From positions 300,345 through 351,808 of the forward strand of contig NZ_JH165159.1 of the NCBI RefSeq assembly GCF_000227765.1: 51,464 nucleotides of DNA, written 5' to 3'. Positions 33,583 to 44,358 of this stretch are shown here, piece by piece; the stretch's first letter is position 1, and every line of letters begins with the position of its first letter. The DNA is from Neisseria wadsworthii 9715 (GTDB taxonomy: Bacteria > Pseudomonadota > Gammaproteobacteria > Burkholderiales > Neisseriaceae). Made by a program: the position numbers and the translations under genes. The notes beneath the pieces were generated by a model, which ran no database searches, was not told where the DNA came from, and was given only the letters and a program-made list of their open reading frames with translations.

Positions 33583-33602
33583 AAGCTGCATTATGGCAGC
33601 TT
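33583..33602 (+). promoter_or_regulatory. stem-loop in the gnd leader
   Basis: AAGCTGC and GCAGCTT form a seven-base stem with a six-base loop, 13 bases after the proposed -10 box and 61 bases before the ATG. It lacks a T tract, so a stabilising or regulatory role is more likely than termination. Confidence 0.4.
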
Positions 33603-33662
33603 AAAAATTAAGCATCCGCTTGTTCAAGACGGATTAAGGCTTCACAAATACAAGGATAAACA

Positions 33663-35111
33663 ATGAAAGGCGACATTGGTGTAATCGGTTTGGCTGTCAT
33701 GGGCCAGAACCTGATTCTCAACATGAACGACAAAGGCTTTAAAGTTGTTGCCTACAACCGAACCACTTCCAAAGTAGACGAATTCATCAAAGGCGCCGCA
33801 CAAAACACCCAGGTTATCGGAGCCTATTCCCTGCAAGATTTGGTTGAAAAGCTGGAAAAACCCAGAAAAATCATGCTGATGGTTCGTGCAGGCTTTGTGG
33901 TCGACGAATTCATCCGGCAATTGGTACCGCTTTTGGATAAAGGCGACATCATTATCGATGGCGGTAATGCCAATTATCCTGATTCCACCCGCCGAACACA
34001 CGAGTTGGCTGAAAAAGGCATTTTATTTGTTGGGGCCGGCGTTTCCGGCGGAGAAGAAGGCGCGCGCAACGGCCCGTCGATTATGCCGGGCGGCCATGCC
34101 GAGGCATGGCCGCATGTACAGCCGATTTTGCAGGCGATTGCCGCCAAAACGTCAAACGGCGAGCCTTGTTGCGATTGGGTGGGAGCCGATGGTGCCGGCC
34201 ATTTTGTGAAGATGGTGCATAACGGTATCGAATACGGCGATATGCAGCTGATTTGCGAAGCTTATCAGTTTATGAAAGACGGCTTGGGCATGTCTTACGA
34301 GGAAATGCACCAAATATTCAGCCAATGGAACACAACTGAGTTGGATTCTTACCTGATTCAGATTACTGCTGATATTCTCGGTTTCAAAGATGAAACCGGC
34401 GAAGCGCTGGTTGAAAAAATTCTTGATACCGCAGGCCAAAAGGGCACAGGAAAATGGACGGGTATCAACGCGTTGGATTTGGGTATCCCGCTCACTTTAA
34501 TCAGTGAGGCCGTGTTTGCCCGCTGTGTGTCTGCATTTAAAGAGCAGCGTCGCGAAATGCACGCGCTGTTTGACAAAACCATCCGGCCTGTTGCAGGCGA
34601 TAAAGCCGAATGGGTGGAGGCTTTGCGCCAAGCTTTGCTGGCTTCCAAAATTATTTCTTATGCACAAGGTTTTATGTTGATTCGTGAAGCAAGCGAAATC
34701 AATAACTGGTCGTTGAATTACGGAAAAACCGCGCTGCTTTGGCGCGAGGGCTGCATCATTCGTAGCGCATTTTTGGGTAATATCCGTGATGCTTACGAAG
34801 CCAATCCTGATTTGATTTTCCTCGGTGCCGACCCTTATTTCAAACGCATTTTGGAACAATGCTTGCCTGCATGGCGTAAAGTGGTCGCAAAATCCATTGA
34901 AACCGGTTTGCCCATGCCTTGCATGGCTTCAGCCATTATGTTCCTCGACGGCTATACCACTGAGCGTCTGCCTGCTAACTTGCTGCAAGCCCAACGTGAT
35001 TACTTTGGCGCGCACACATATGAGCGCACAGATCAACCGCGGGGCGAATTTTTCCATACCAACTGGACCGGAAAAGGCGGCGATGCGGCTTCAACTACAT
35101 ATCATGTATAA
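33663..35111 (+). CDS. gnd: 6-phosphogluconate dehydrogenase, decarboxylating
   Basis: The 482-residue enzyme oxidises 6-phosphogluconate to ribulose 5-phosphate and CO2 with NADP+ in the pentose phosphate pathway. The nucleotide fold IGLAVMGQNLILNM, the substrate motif GVSGGEEGARNGPS and HNGIEYGDMQ are intact, as is the C-terminal tail. AAGGA before the ATG supports the start. It is a single gene between two DUS terminators. Confidence 0.96.
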   Translation: MKGDIGVIGLAVMGQNLILNMNDKGFKVVAYNRTTSKVDEFIKGAAQNTQVIGAYSLQDLVEKLEKPRKIMLMVRAGFVVDEFIRQLVPLLDKGDIIIDGGNANYPDSTRRTHELAEKGILFVGAGVSGGEEGARNGPSIMPGGHAEAWPHVQPILQAIAAKTSNGEPCCDWVGADGAGHFVKMVHNGIEYGDMQLICEAYQFMKDGLGMSYEEMHQIFSQWNTTELDSYLIQITADILGFKDETGEALVEKILDTAGQKGTGKWTGINALDLGIPLTLISEAVFARCVSAFKEQRREMHALFDKTIRPVAGDKAEWVEALRQALLASKIISYAQGFMLIREASEINNWSLNYGKTALLWREGCIIRSAFLGNIRDAYEANPDLIFLGADPYFKRILEQCLPAWRKVVAKSIETGLPMPCMASAIMFLDGYTTERLPANLLQAQRDYFGAHTYERTDQPRGEFFHTNWTGKGGDAASTTYHV

Positions 35112-35151
35112 GTTTCAAAGCCATATGGCTGTTTAAGCTTTCTTACAACAA

Positions 35152-35183
35152 TGCCTGTCTGAAAACACGTTTTCAGACAGGCA
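35152..35183. terminator. inverted DUS pair between gnd and the RTX gene
   Basis: Exact DUS arms with extra A/T pairing and a short loop lie between two converging genes, so the stem serves both. Confidence 0.85.
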
Positions 35184-35198
35184 TTGTTTTATTAAAGG

Positions 35199-37490
35199 CT
35201 ATTTGAAATGTCCTGTATTAAGTTGGAAATTGTTAGGCAAAACCGCGAATTTTACCGGTTGGAATGCGCTGCCGCTGCCATCAGCATCGTAATAGAGGGC
35301 ATTGCCTTTTTGGATAACGCGCGTGGCAAACGTTTCCGAGCCTGCTTTGGCAAACCAAACTGCCGGCGGTTTGCCGCCGCTTAGTGCGGGGTGCAGGCTG
35401 ATTTTGTCGCCTTCTTTCGGGTTGAAGTCCGCCAGCATATTTACATTTTCCGTATCACTCAATTTGCTGCTGAACACGAACGTGTCCGCGCCTGCGCCGC
35501 CGGTTAACACATCATGCCCGTAACCGCCGTCCAGAGTGTCGTTGCCGGCGCCGCCGTTTAATACATTGGCTTGGGCGTTGCCGGTGATTATGTCATCTTG
35601 GGCGCCGCCGCTTCCGTTGATAGTTTGGTTGCCCATCAATATCAAGGTGTTGTCTTTGCCGTTTAAGCTGTGGTTGTGAATAGTATATACAGTATGATTG
35701 CGGCGGGTGATGCCGTTTTCTCCAATCTGCAAGCCCTCCAGTTTCTTTCCTCCGTTTACCGTTGCGCCGCCGTTTTCATGTTTGCGGATCAGCTCGCCGA
35801 AGTGCGTACCTTGTGTGCCTAAAATAATGTTGCTTTTCAGGCTTAGGCCGGTGATGTGGCCGATGATGTTTCTAGCCGGGAAATCGAATGAGCCGTCGCT
35901 GCTTTTTTTGTTCCAGCCTTTAGATGTGTCGGCGCCCACATACAACACGGGTGCAGCGGCAAAGGAAGGAGCGATGATGTTGCCGGAGATGCTTACGTTT
36001 TTGGTGCTGCCGTTGCCGCCGTTGTAGTGTATCGGTAGCCCGGTGGCATAGGCAGCGCGTTCGCCTGAAGCGGAAGCTCTGTCCCAAATGGCTTCCAAGC
36101 CCAGTGCGCTGCCTTTGGCGGAGCCGGAAATGATGTTGTCGGTAATGTGGTTATCGCTGGCATCAGAGCCTGCGTAAATCAGCCATTTACCCGGTTCATG
36201 CCTGCCTGATGGTTTGGCGGCATCAAGGTGGTTGCGGGTGATGGTGTTGTGGTTGCTGCCTTGCACGGCAATGATTAATGCTTGGCCGATAAAGCGGGTG
36301 CTGGAGATGATGTTGCCGCTGATGGTGTTGTGATCGGCGTTGTAGCCCAGTAACACACCGGCTGATAGGGCGTCGTTGAGCAGGTTGTTTTTAATGGCGA
36401 CATTAAACACGTTGTTTTGCAGGGAAATGTTGCGGGTATTGTTGGTAAGGTAGTTGTGGGTGATGGTGCTGTTGCCGCTCACTTCGTTAAATCCGATGCC
36501 GTAGCGGCCGCCGTCGATATAGTTGCCTTGAATGGTGATATTGGCTGCTTTGGCTTCCGGATTGGTTTCCGCTACTTTGCCGTTGCCTTTGGCGTAAAGG
36601 CTCCAGCGGCCTAAGTCTTGGCCGGCAGGCACATCTTTTGCCGCTGCTTCATACAAGCGTCGCTCGGCCTGAGTTTTGCTTTTGGGCGCTATGGGATAGC
36701 CGCCCACGTAAATGGCCGTGCCGCCGCTGCCGCGCTCCATTTTGCCGCCGGGCATAATGATTCGGTTGTTTAAGATGGATACGTTGTTGGTGCTCAAGCG
36801 GTTGTTGGGGTTGGAAACGCCGGTAATGGAGATGGCGGCTTTGTCATTGGCACCGGTGTTGTAAACCGTGTTGTTGCTGATGGTCGTGTGCTGCGTGCCT
36901 TGTGCCAGAATGCCGCTCAGGGGGCGGTTGTTCATATTCAGCACCAAACCGTCTATGGTTGAGTTTTGCAAACCGGTTTCAAATTTTACGGCTGATTCAC
37001 GCACACTGGCGCCAACCTGAATGGTGCTGCCGTTGCCATGCAGATATTTTACGCCGTGCAAAACTTTGATTTGAGATTCGCTGGTGTACGTTTGATTTAC
37101 ACCCAGTTTCACACCTAATCCTGCTTTTTTCGCGGAAATCATAGCCTTATTGACGGCAGCTGAAATTTCGCCGCTGCCGCTGTAAAAAGCGGCAGCCGGT
37201 ACATAACCGGCTTTGGCAAAATAAGCACTCCAGCCGCCGAGACCTGCGCCGGTATCGCCGTTTCCGTCTTTTTGAAACAGGGCATGATGTTCGCCATCGC
37301 TGATAATCAGGTAACGCAGTGCTGGGTCTTGCACGGCTTTTTGTGCTTCACCGAGGTTGGCAACGATTTTAAAGTGTTGCCCCTTAGGGATGTGGCTGGT
37401 TGCGAAGGTTTGAGCAGATTCAGCAGTAGTGACCGCTACGGCAGGGTAGGCTTCAAAATAGAAATCAATCGGCATGGATAAGAAAAACAT
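35199..37490 (-). CDS. RTX protein with right-handed beta-helix, possible polysaccharide epimerase or lyase
   Basis: The 763-residue protein has an N-terminal region of unknown type (about 1-115), a long parallel beta-helix (about 120-600) with repeated N-x-I-x-x-N turns such as NNTVYNTGAND and NHNTISGNIISS, then three calcium-binding RTX nonapeptides (GGAGNDTLDGGYGHDVLTGG) and a C-terminal tail without cysteines. No Sec signal is present. This layout is that of type I secreted enzymes such as alginate epimerases of the AlgE group. Substrate is unknown, and no secretion genes lie in the window. The start may be ATG 37490 or 37475; neither has a strong ribosome-binding site. Confidence 0.75.
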   Translation of the reverse strand: MFFLSMPIDFYFEAYPAVAVTTAESAQTFATSHIPKGQHFKIVANLGEAQKAVQDPALRYLIISDGEHHALFQKDGNGDTGAGLGGWSAYFAKAGYVPAAAFYSGSGEISAAVNKAMISAKKAGLGVKLGVNQTYTSESQIKVLHGVKYLHGNGSTIQVGASVRESAVKFETGLQNSTIDGLVLNMNNRPLSGILAQGTQHTTISNNTVYNTGANDKAAISITGVSNPNNRLSTNNVSILNNRIIMPGGKMERGSGGTAIYVGGYPIAPKSKTQAERRLYEAAAKDVPAGQDLGRWSLYAKGNGKVAETNPEAKAANITIQGNYIDGGRYGIGFNEVSGNSTITHNYLTNNTRNISLQNNVFNVAIKNNLLNDALSAGVLLGYNADHNTISGNIISSTRFIGQALIIAVQGSNHNTITRNHLDAAKPSGRHEPGKWLIYAGSDASDNHITDNIISGSAKGSALGLEAIWDRASASGERAAYATGLPIHYNGGNGSTKNVSISGNIIAPSFAAAPVLYVGADTSKGWNKKSSDGSFDFPARNIIGHITGLSLKSNIILGTQGTHFGELIRKHENGGATVNGGKKLEGLQIGENGITRRNHTVYTIHNHSLNGKDNTLILMGNQTINGSGGAQDDIITGNAQANVLNGGAGNDTLDGGYGHDVLTGGAGADTFVFSSKLSDTENVNMLADFNPKEGDKISLHPALSGGKPPAVWFAKAGSETFATRVIQKGNALYYDADGSGSAFQPVKFAVLPNNFQLNTGHFK

Positions 37491-37581
37491 AGGCTTGGCA
37501 TGTAACCTGTTGGTTTTATTAATTTAAAGTGTCGCCATTTAAAAAAGCGGGCGATGTATGGTCGTGAAACTTATATAGCAA

Positions 37582-37608
37582 AAGTTAAGTTAATTGACTA
37601 TATAGTGT
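37582..37608. repeat. short dispersed motif, copy 3
   Basis: AAGTTAATTGACTATATAGTG matches the motif seen near 131, 1271 and 49374. It lies in the 280-base gap between the RTX and glycosyltransferase genes, which otherwise holds only the DUS pair. Confidence 0.35.
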
Positions 37609-37713
37609 ATCCCGATATTATGTAAGTCTATGTGAATCATGCGCTATTTTTTTGAAAGTCGGTTTCAGGCGGGCATAAGCGGATTGATTTGACTATAGAT
37701 TCTGAAAAACCAA

Positions 37714-37742
37714 TGCCTGTCTGAAACATTTTCAGACAGGCA
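37714..37742 (-). terminator. inverted DUS pair behind the glycosyltransferase gene
   Basis: TGCCTGTCTGAAA and TTTCAGACAGGCA form a compact stem 30 bases after the stop at 37772. Confidence 0.85.
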
Positions 37743-37771
37743 TTGATTATGTATTTTAATTGTCGTAAAAA

Positions 37772-39424
37772 TCAGTGTTCAGTATGGTTAGACTTTTTCG
37801 TTAACACAAAAACCATCTCTTTGCTGCGCGGGCGGTTGCCTTGCCATACTTTCTGCCAGCCGGAAGGCGGAGTATCATCAGTACGGGTACGGACAAGCCT
37901 GTAGGTGCAGCTTTCATCTTGAATGCGCAAAGGCAGGCGGCTGTATTCGCCCCATGCCAACCGCGCGGTGTGTTCATTTTTAGGAATGTTGATGCATGCT
38001 GTGCCTGTCTGTAAATCAGCCGGTGCGGCAGCTTCCATCTGCTCAACCACAGGGCGGTAGCTTTTTGCCCGGTCCAGCCAATGGAGAAACAGGGTCATTA
38101 ACAAAGCCCATACTAATGTCATGCCTGCGGCCCAGTTCGTTACGGCCTGTCGCCCGCGGATATTTTTCCGCGTGATGGCCCAGAGCCAGATCGGGCTGAA
38201 TAAAATAGCCACCAGCATCGGAATCAGCGCAATATGAGGTGTGTAAAACGGGCTGAAATATGCGGCGCGTTCGGCCAGTTTGGCAGGCCAGCCATAATTC
38301 ATAGCAAAAAAGCCCATCCATAGAAACACGGCGGCTAAGCCGAAAGTCATGATGCCGAACCAGTTGAGGAAAGCGGCAGGGCCACGTCGCAGGCTGTCGA
38401 GTCGGGCGGCACCCAAAAGCGCGAGCGGTGGCAGAATCCATAGCAAATTATCTTGATGAGACGACGGATCTGCGGCTAACAGCAGTCCCATCTCAGCCAG
38501 CCATGCTAAAGAAAGCGCCATCCATGGCTCTTTTGCCAGATCGCCGCGCAAAAGTGTCCAAATAGCCAGCGGCCAAGCGGGGAAGGCAAACCATAACAGG
38601 TTTTTAAGATAATATCCCGCGCTAAATGCTACACGGAAGTTTTCAAATCCCCCAAAGCTGCCAAACGCGTGATACAAACGCCATGTTTCAAATGCCACTG
38701 GGTCGGTTTTAAACAAAGCGGAAGGGTAAACCGCCATCAGCGGTAAGCCTACTGCCAGCGCACCGAAAAGCGAAATATAGTACCGTTTATGTTGCCAATG
38801 CGTGCTCGACAGCAAAGAAACTGCGGTCAGCACAACAGCCAACGGTACTAAATAGCCGGCAGAAAGTGAAAGTAATGCCAGCCCGATACCCAAGAGCAAG
38901 GAGGCCATAATAACGCGGGTACGTGCCAGTGCAAATCCATATAGAATCAAGCCCAGCGCTGCAAATTGCACCGACATACCGCCTAACATATGCGCCGCGC
39001 CAATCAAGCCTGCCGAGCCGACCATTATTAGCACCACGCTGCGCCCCTGATGGCGGTCAAGTAAATGGAAGCCTGCCATGCCGGAGGCTGTCAGGCCGAT
39101 AACGGTAAAGATTACGCTGGCGAATCGGGAGGCGGAATAAGCATCTGCCAGCCAAGGGGAAAAGAGTTGGCGGCAGGCTGCAGCCAGCCAGATATATACG
39201 GGCGATACTTTGTAAAGCGGTTCGCCCAATACAGTAGGCAGCCAAGCGCGCCCGCCGGCCAATATTTCATTTATGGAGGCATTAACCGTAGGTTCGGCAG
39301 GATTCCATAAATCGTGTGAAAACACGCCGGGCCACAACCAAGCAAATACCAGTAGCAGTAGCAGCCACGGTTTCTCATAAGTAGGGGCAGGAGGGCGTTG
39401 ATCGGGGGGCAGATAGGTCAGCAT
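37772..39424 (-). CDS. GT39/ArnT-like membrane glycosyltransferase
   Basis: The 550-residue protein has about eleven to twelve membrane helices and a C-terminal soluble domain (about 455-550). HDLWNPAEPTVNASINEI, close after the first helix, has the acidic loop typical of GT39/GT-C enzymes, and GEPLYKVSPVYIWLAA follows as in ArnT-like proteins. These use polyprenyl-phosphate sugars to modify lipids or proteins on the periplasmic side. The acceptor is not known. It is a single gene reading towards a DUS terminator. Confidence 0.72.
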   Translation of the reverse strand: MLTYLPPDQRPPAPTYEKPWLLLLLVFAWLWPGVFSHDLWNPAEPTVNASINEILAGGRAWLPTVLGEPLYKVSPVYIWLAAACRQLFSPWLADAYSASRFASVIFTVIGLTASGMAGFHLLDRHQGRSVVLIMVGSAGLIGAAHMLGGMSVQFAALGLILYGFALARTRVIMASLLLGIGLALLSLSAGYLVPLAVVLTAVSLLSSTHWQHKRYYISLFGALAVGLPLMAVYPSALFKTDPVAFETWRLYHAFGSFGGFENFRVAFSAGYYLKNLLWFAFPAWPLAIWTLLRGDLAKEPWMALSLAWLAEMGLLLAADPSSHQDNLLWILPPLALLGAARLDSLRRGPAAFLNWFGIMTFGLAAVFLWMGFFAMNYGWPAKLAERAAYFSPFYTPHIALIPMLVAILFSPIWLWAITRKNIRGRQAVTNWAAGMTLVWALLMTLFLHWLDRAKSYRPVVEQMEAAAPADLQTGTACINIPKNEHTARLAWGEYSRLPLRIQDESCTYRLVRTRTDDTPPSGWQKVWQGNRPRSKEMVFVLTKKSNHTEH

Positions 39425-39531
39425 AATGCGATAGACGTGTTGCTCGATGGAAAGAGTTTAGCAGGATTATTGTGAAATTACTTTAAAGTGCAATGGTTTC
39501 TGTATTTTCCGGCTGTTTCGCCGGCGGTTAA

Positions 39532-39555
39532 AAAAGGCTGCCGAAGCAGCCTTTT
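39532..39555 (-). terminator. rho-independent terminator of rpmE
   Basis: AAAAGGCTGC and GCAGCCTTTT form a ten-base stem with a CGAA loop. On the minus strand a T run follows. It lies 16 bases past the rpmE stop. Confidence 0.85.
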
Positions 39556-39571
39556 GCAATTTATCCAAAGA

Positions 39572-39787
39572 TTAACGTTTGAACATATTGCCGTATTTTT
39601 GTTTGAACTTGTCCACTCGGCCGGTGGTATCAACGATTTTTTGTTGGCCGGTGTAGAAAGGATGGCATTGTGAGCAAACCTCAATGGTGAAGTTTTCTTT
39701 TTCCATTGCAGATTTGGTTACGAATTTGTTACCGCAAGAGCAGGTTACGTTTACATCATGGTAATCGGGATGAACACCTTGTTTCAT
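39572..39787 (-). CDS. rpmE: 50S ribosomal protein L31, zinc-binding type
   Basis: The 71-residue protein starts MKQGVHPDY and has CSC (C16, C18) and CSQC (C38, C41), the four-cysteine zinc form of L31. Its C-terminal [14 protein letters not shown] is characteristic. The ATG at 39787, with AAGGA upstream, is the family start; the open frame to 39814 is not used. It is a single gene with its own terminator. Confidence 0.95.
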   Translation of the reverse strand: MKQGVHPDYHDVNVTCSCGNKFVTKSAMEKENFTIEVCSQCHPFYTGQQKIVDTTGRVDKFKQKYGNMFKR

Positions 39788-39900
39788 TTTCATTTCCTTT
39801 TGGTTAGCGGGCATAGGGGTTGTGCCTATGCTTCAGATGAGATAAGAGCGGAATTATCGCAACTTATTGGTGTTTTGGCAAGTTTTTCATTTTGATGGGA

Positions 39901-39974
39901 ATGCCTGTCTGAAAATAACCGCTATGTCCGGGCTTATTTCGTTGCAGGCATAGCGGTTATTTTCAGACAGGCAT
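39901..39974 (-). terminator. extended DUS hairpin behind cysS
   Basis: Each DUS continues into matched flanking sequence, giving perfect 26-base arms (39901-39926 and 39949-39974) around a 22-base loop. It is the longest DUS hairpin in the window and lies directly after the cysS stop. Confidence 0.85.
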
Positions 39975-39982
39975 ATTGAAAC

Positions 39983-41392
39983 TTATGCTCTTCGCCAAGT
40001 TGTACCGTTGGCACCGTCTTCGAGAATAATGTTTTCAGCTGTGAGCAAATCGCGGATGCGGTCGGACTCGGCCCAATTTTTCTCGGCGCGTGCCTGTTTA
40101 CGTTGGGCAATCAGGTTTTCGATTTCTTCATTGGAAAGTGAACCTGAAGCAGCACAGCCCTGTAAGAATTCGAGCGGATCTCGCTCCAACAAACCGATGA
40201 TACTGCTCAATGCTTTCAAGCATCCGGCAAGCTCTGCGTTGTTGGTTTTATTGACTTCGTTGGCCAGCTCAAACAATACGACCACGGCTTCTACGGTGCC
40301 GAAATCATCGTTCATGGCGGCGAAGAAGCGGCGGGTGTAGTCATTGGTGTTTTCGCTTACTGCACATTCCGCGGGGGGTGTGTTTTTCAACGCGGTATAG
40401 AGGCGGGTAAGCGCGCCTTTGGCATCGTCCAGATGGGCATCGGAATAGTTCAGCGGGCTGCGGTAGTGTGCGCGCAAAATGAAGAAACGCACCACTTCGG
40501 CATCATATGCTTTCAGCACATCGCGTATAGTGAAAAAGTTGCCCAATGATTTCGACATTTTTTCGCCATCCACACGGATAAAACCATTGTGAAGCCAGTA
40601 TTTAACGTGGCTTTCAATGGTTTTCCCGCCGTGGTTGTGGCCGCAGCTGCCGCCATGAGCACCGCAGCTTTGGGCAATTTCGTTTTCATGGTGGGGGAAC
40701 TGTAAATCTGCACCGCCGCCGTGAATATCGAAAGTATCGCCGAATAATTCTTCACTCATGGCTGAACATTCAATGTGCCAACCGGGACGGCCTTGCCCCC
40801 ATGGGCTTTCCCAGGCCGGTTCGCTAGGCTTGGCGGCTTTCCATAACACGAAATCCAGAGGATCGCGTTTGAATCCGTCCACTTCGACACGCTCGCCGGC
40901 ACGCAGGTCGTCCAGAGATTTGCCGGAAAGCTGACCGTAGGCGGAGAATTCGCGCACGGCGTAATAAACGTCGCCGTTTTCGGCGGGATAGGCTTTTCCG
41001 TTGTCAATCAGGCGTTGAATCATGGCCAGCATCTGCCGCACATGTTCGGTGGCTTTGGGTTCGACATCGGGGCGGATAACGCCCAATGCAGCGGCATCTT
41101 CGTTCATGGCTTGTATGAAGCGCGCGGTTAGTTCGCCGATGGTTTCACCGTTTTCTGCGGCGCGGGCGATGATTTTGTCGTCGATATCAGTGATGTTGCG
41201 TACATAAGTGAGCGGATAGCCGCATTGGCGCAACCAGCGGGCAATTATGTCGAACACGACCATGACGCGGGCGTGCCCTAAATGGCAATAGTCATAAACG
41301 GTCATGCCGCATACATACATGCGCACGTTTTGGGGATTGAGTGGAACGAACTGTTCTTTTTGACGGGTTAGGGTGTTGTAAACAGTAAGCAT
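39983..41392 (-). CDS. cysS: cysteinyl-tRNA synthetase
   Basis: The 469-residue class I synthetase charges tRNA-Cys. The HIGH-type motif [10 protein letters not shown] follows the zinc ligand Cys in YVCGMTVYD, and KMSKSLGN (about 279-286) is the second signature. Zinc-binding GWHIECSAM is present. Length is normal. The 388 bases upstream (41393-41780) are AT-rich with no gene; they hold the obgE 3' flank and presumably the cysS promoter. Confidence 0.96.
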   Translation of the reverse strand: MLTVYNTLTRQKEQFVPLNPQNVRMYVCGMTVYDYCHLGHARVMVVFDIIARWLRQCGYPLTYVRNITDIDDKIIARAAENGETIGELTARFIQAMNEDAAALGVIRPDVEPKATEHVRQMLAMIQRLIDNGKAYPAENGDVYYAVREFSAYGQLSGKSLDDLRAGERVEVDGFKRDPLDFVLWKAAKPSEPAWESPWGQGRPGWHIECSAMSEELFGDTFDIHGGGADLQFPHHENEIAQSCGAHGGSCGHNHGGKTIESHVKYWLHNGFIRVDGEKMSKSLGNFFTIRDVLKAYDAEVVRFFILRAHYRSPLNYSDAHLDDAKGALTRLYTALKNTPPAECAVSENTNDYTRRFFAAMNDDFGTVEAVVVLFELANEVNKTNNAELAGCLKALSSIIGLLERDPLEFLQGCAASGSLSNEEIENLIAQRKQARAEKNWAESDRIRDLLTAENIILEDGANGTTWRRA

Positions 41393-41750
41393 ACAGTTTG
41401 ACTCTGTGTTGGAAGTTGGGTAAGTGTTTCGGGAATTTGTTTGGAAAATGATGCGGCTTATTATATTAATTGGAATATATAACTGCCGTTTCGTATTATC
41501 CTGCCCGATGGTATCTGCGTGTGAGTAGGTTTATAAATGGTAGGTTTTGCCGCTATACGGGCGGTATTATCAAATTGCTTTGACATTTAATACTTTACCA
41601 TTCTGTCTTAATTAATCTGTCTTAATGTAAGTGTTTAAATTATTTTAACCATATTTAACTATAAAGAAAATCTTGAAATCTTTCACGGTGTTGGTTCGAC
41701 TTATACTGGATATGTCAGTTTTTGGTGATACAAAACCATGCTGCTTGCGG

Positions 41751-41780
41751 TGCCTGTTTGAAATGATTTTCAGACAGGCA
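41751..41780 (-). terminator. DUS pair behind obgE
   Basis: An exact inverted DUS (41769-41780) faces a one-base variant, TGCCTGTTTGAA, and abuts the obgE stop codon. Confidence 0.65.
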
Positions 41781-42929
<1,149 letters not shown>

Positions 42930-42945
42930 TTATAGGTAAGATGTT

Positions 42946-42974
42946 TTCAGACAGGCATTGAATGCCTGTCTGAA
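42946..42974. other. divergent DUS pair upstream of obgE
   Basis: TTCAGACAGGCA (42946-42957) and TGCCTGTCTGAA (42963-42974) are mirror images across TTGAA, the opposite arrangement to the usual terminator pairs. A hairpin is still possible. Confidence 0.7.
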
Positions 42975-43043
42975 AAATATTCGGTATTTAATAATGTACG
43001 GCTATATTATAAAGAATAATAATGCACGTTTGGGATATTTGCA

Positions 43044-43075
43044 TGCCTGTCTGAAATATGGTTTTCAGACAGGCA
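43044..43075 (-). terminator. inverted DUS pair behind the gene at 43086
   Basis: Convergent DUS at 43044-43055 and 43064-43075 with an eight-base loop, ten bases beyond the stop. Confidence 0.8.
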
Positions 43076-43085
43076 TTGATAAAAT

Positions 43086-44075
43086 TTAAGCTTGATTCCA
43101 GTTGCCTTGGAAGTTGCGTTTGCGTTTCCAGAAAGCGCGCCCGGCTTTGGCTTTGATGTTTAATGTGCCGCCGGCAGGGCCGTCGGTCGCCAGTGTAAGC
43201 TGCTTTAATCGGCCTTGTTTCAGCGCCTGCCAGGCCGGGGCGAAAAAGCGTTCGTCCCAAGCTTCCAAGGTATGTTTGTATGTCCACACATCACCGGTGT
43301 GGGCAGTGTCGGCCAAGTCGTCCAGAAAGATAAGATGCCTGTCTGAAACGGGCGCTTCTGCCGCCAAATTTTGCCAGGCGGCGTAGTCGTAAGGAGCATC
43401 GAATTTCGGGCCGGTGTGGGCTTGAGCCCATTCGTTGTCGGTGGCAAGCGGCGCAGCAAAGGTTTGTGTGCCAATCAGGTCGGACCATAACCAGATGCCG
43501 TTAACCGAAGGCTGGCCTTGGGCGGTGCGTTCAGTGTTGATGCTGCATGAGTGCAACCACATCTGGATTTCGGTTTCATATCGCATCCATTGTATTGAGT
43601 CGGCTCCTTCCGCGCGCGTTGCGCCGTCTAGTGAGCCCAAAACATCAAGTATGCAGGGAACCTGCCAGTCGGGCTGATCGGGTGTTTCTACCAGCCATAA
43701 GTCCGGTCGGTAAACGTGGAAATGCCAATCTGAGTCTGCATAGAAATGATTTAACCCTCGGCAAAAGTCTTCGGCTTGCTGTGCTGAAATACCTAAGCCC
43801 GCACCGCCCAGCATACTGGCGTTGTGCATACCCATCTGTTGCCATACCGGGCTGGCAAATACGGCGTTTTGCTGCGGTGCGATGCCAAGTGCCTGTTTGG
43901 CATGTGTAATCAAGCTGCCTTGCCATAGAAAAGATGCAAAAAATGAAGAAGCAACGGTAGGGCGGTGGGTAAGCGTGCCGAAACGCAACAGCTCGTTTAA
44001 AACAGGTGTGTGCAAGGACGGCATCTGGGCCGGATTGTTTTGATTCAGTGCCGGAAGGGCGATGGTTAGCTCCAT
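43086..44075 (-). CDS. conserved hypothetical protein, possibly COG4255 (phosphoglycerate mutase-like)
   Basis: The 329-residue soluble protein starts MELTIALPALNQ and includes VWQQMGMHNASMLGGAGLGI, WHFHVYRPDLWLVET and NGIWLWSDLIG. This pattern recalls a beta-proteobacterial family sometimes named cofactor-independent phosphoglycerate mutase. I see no intact phosphatase metal site, so that name should be held loosely. A DUS (43336-43347) inside the gene codes for SDRHL. It stands alone between DUS sites and the divergent mpg. Confidence 0.6.
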   Translation of the reverse strand: MELTIALPALNQNNPAQMPSLHTPVLNELLRFGTLTHRPTVASSFFASFLWQGSLITHAKQALGIAPQQNAVFASPVWQQMGMHNASMLGGAGLGISAQQAEDFCRGLNHFYADSDWHFHVYRPDLWLVETPDQPDWQVPCILDVLGSLDGATRAEGADSIQWMRYETEIQMWLHSCSINTERTAQGQPSVNGIWLWSDLIGTQTFAAPLATDNEWAQAHTGPKFDAPYDYAAWQNLAAEAPVSDRHLIFLDDLADTAHTGDVWTYKHTLEAWDERFFAPAWQALKQGRLKQLTLATDGPAGGTLNIKAKAGRAFWKRKRNFQGNWNQA

Positions 44076-44358
44076 GCTGGATACAACGAAAAATATAAAA
44101 ACCGCATTCTACGTTATTTTTTAAGCGCTTGCCGTAGTTTGGCATATTTGCGTTCGGAGCGGGAGACAGTTTTATGTTAAAATATTTATAGAGATAAATT
44201 GGGTAAAAAAGAGAAAACCATAATGTCAATTCGACAGATAGCCCTGATAATACTGACGAAAAATTTATTTATCTGACATTAATTAAAAAATTGTGAAACG
44301 TCATCTTGAAGGCGTAAACGGTGTGCAATCCGCACCACGAAACATTCAGGACAGAACC

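Noticed and set aside
35199-37490. Autotransporter or two-partner adhesin reading of the beta-helix protein
   Set aside because: There is no signal peptide or barrel domain; RTX repeats and the C-terminal tail fit type I secretion better.
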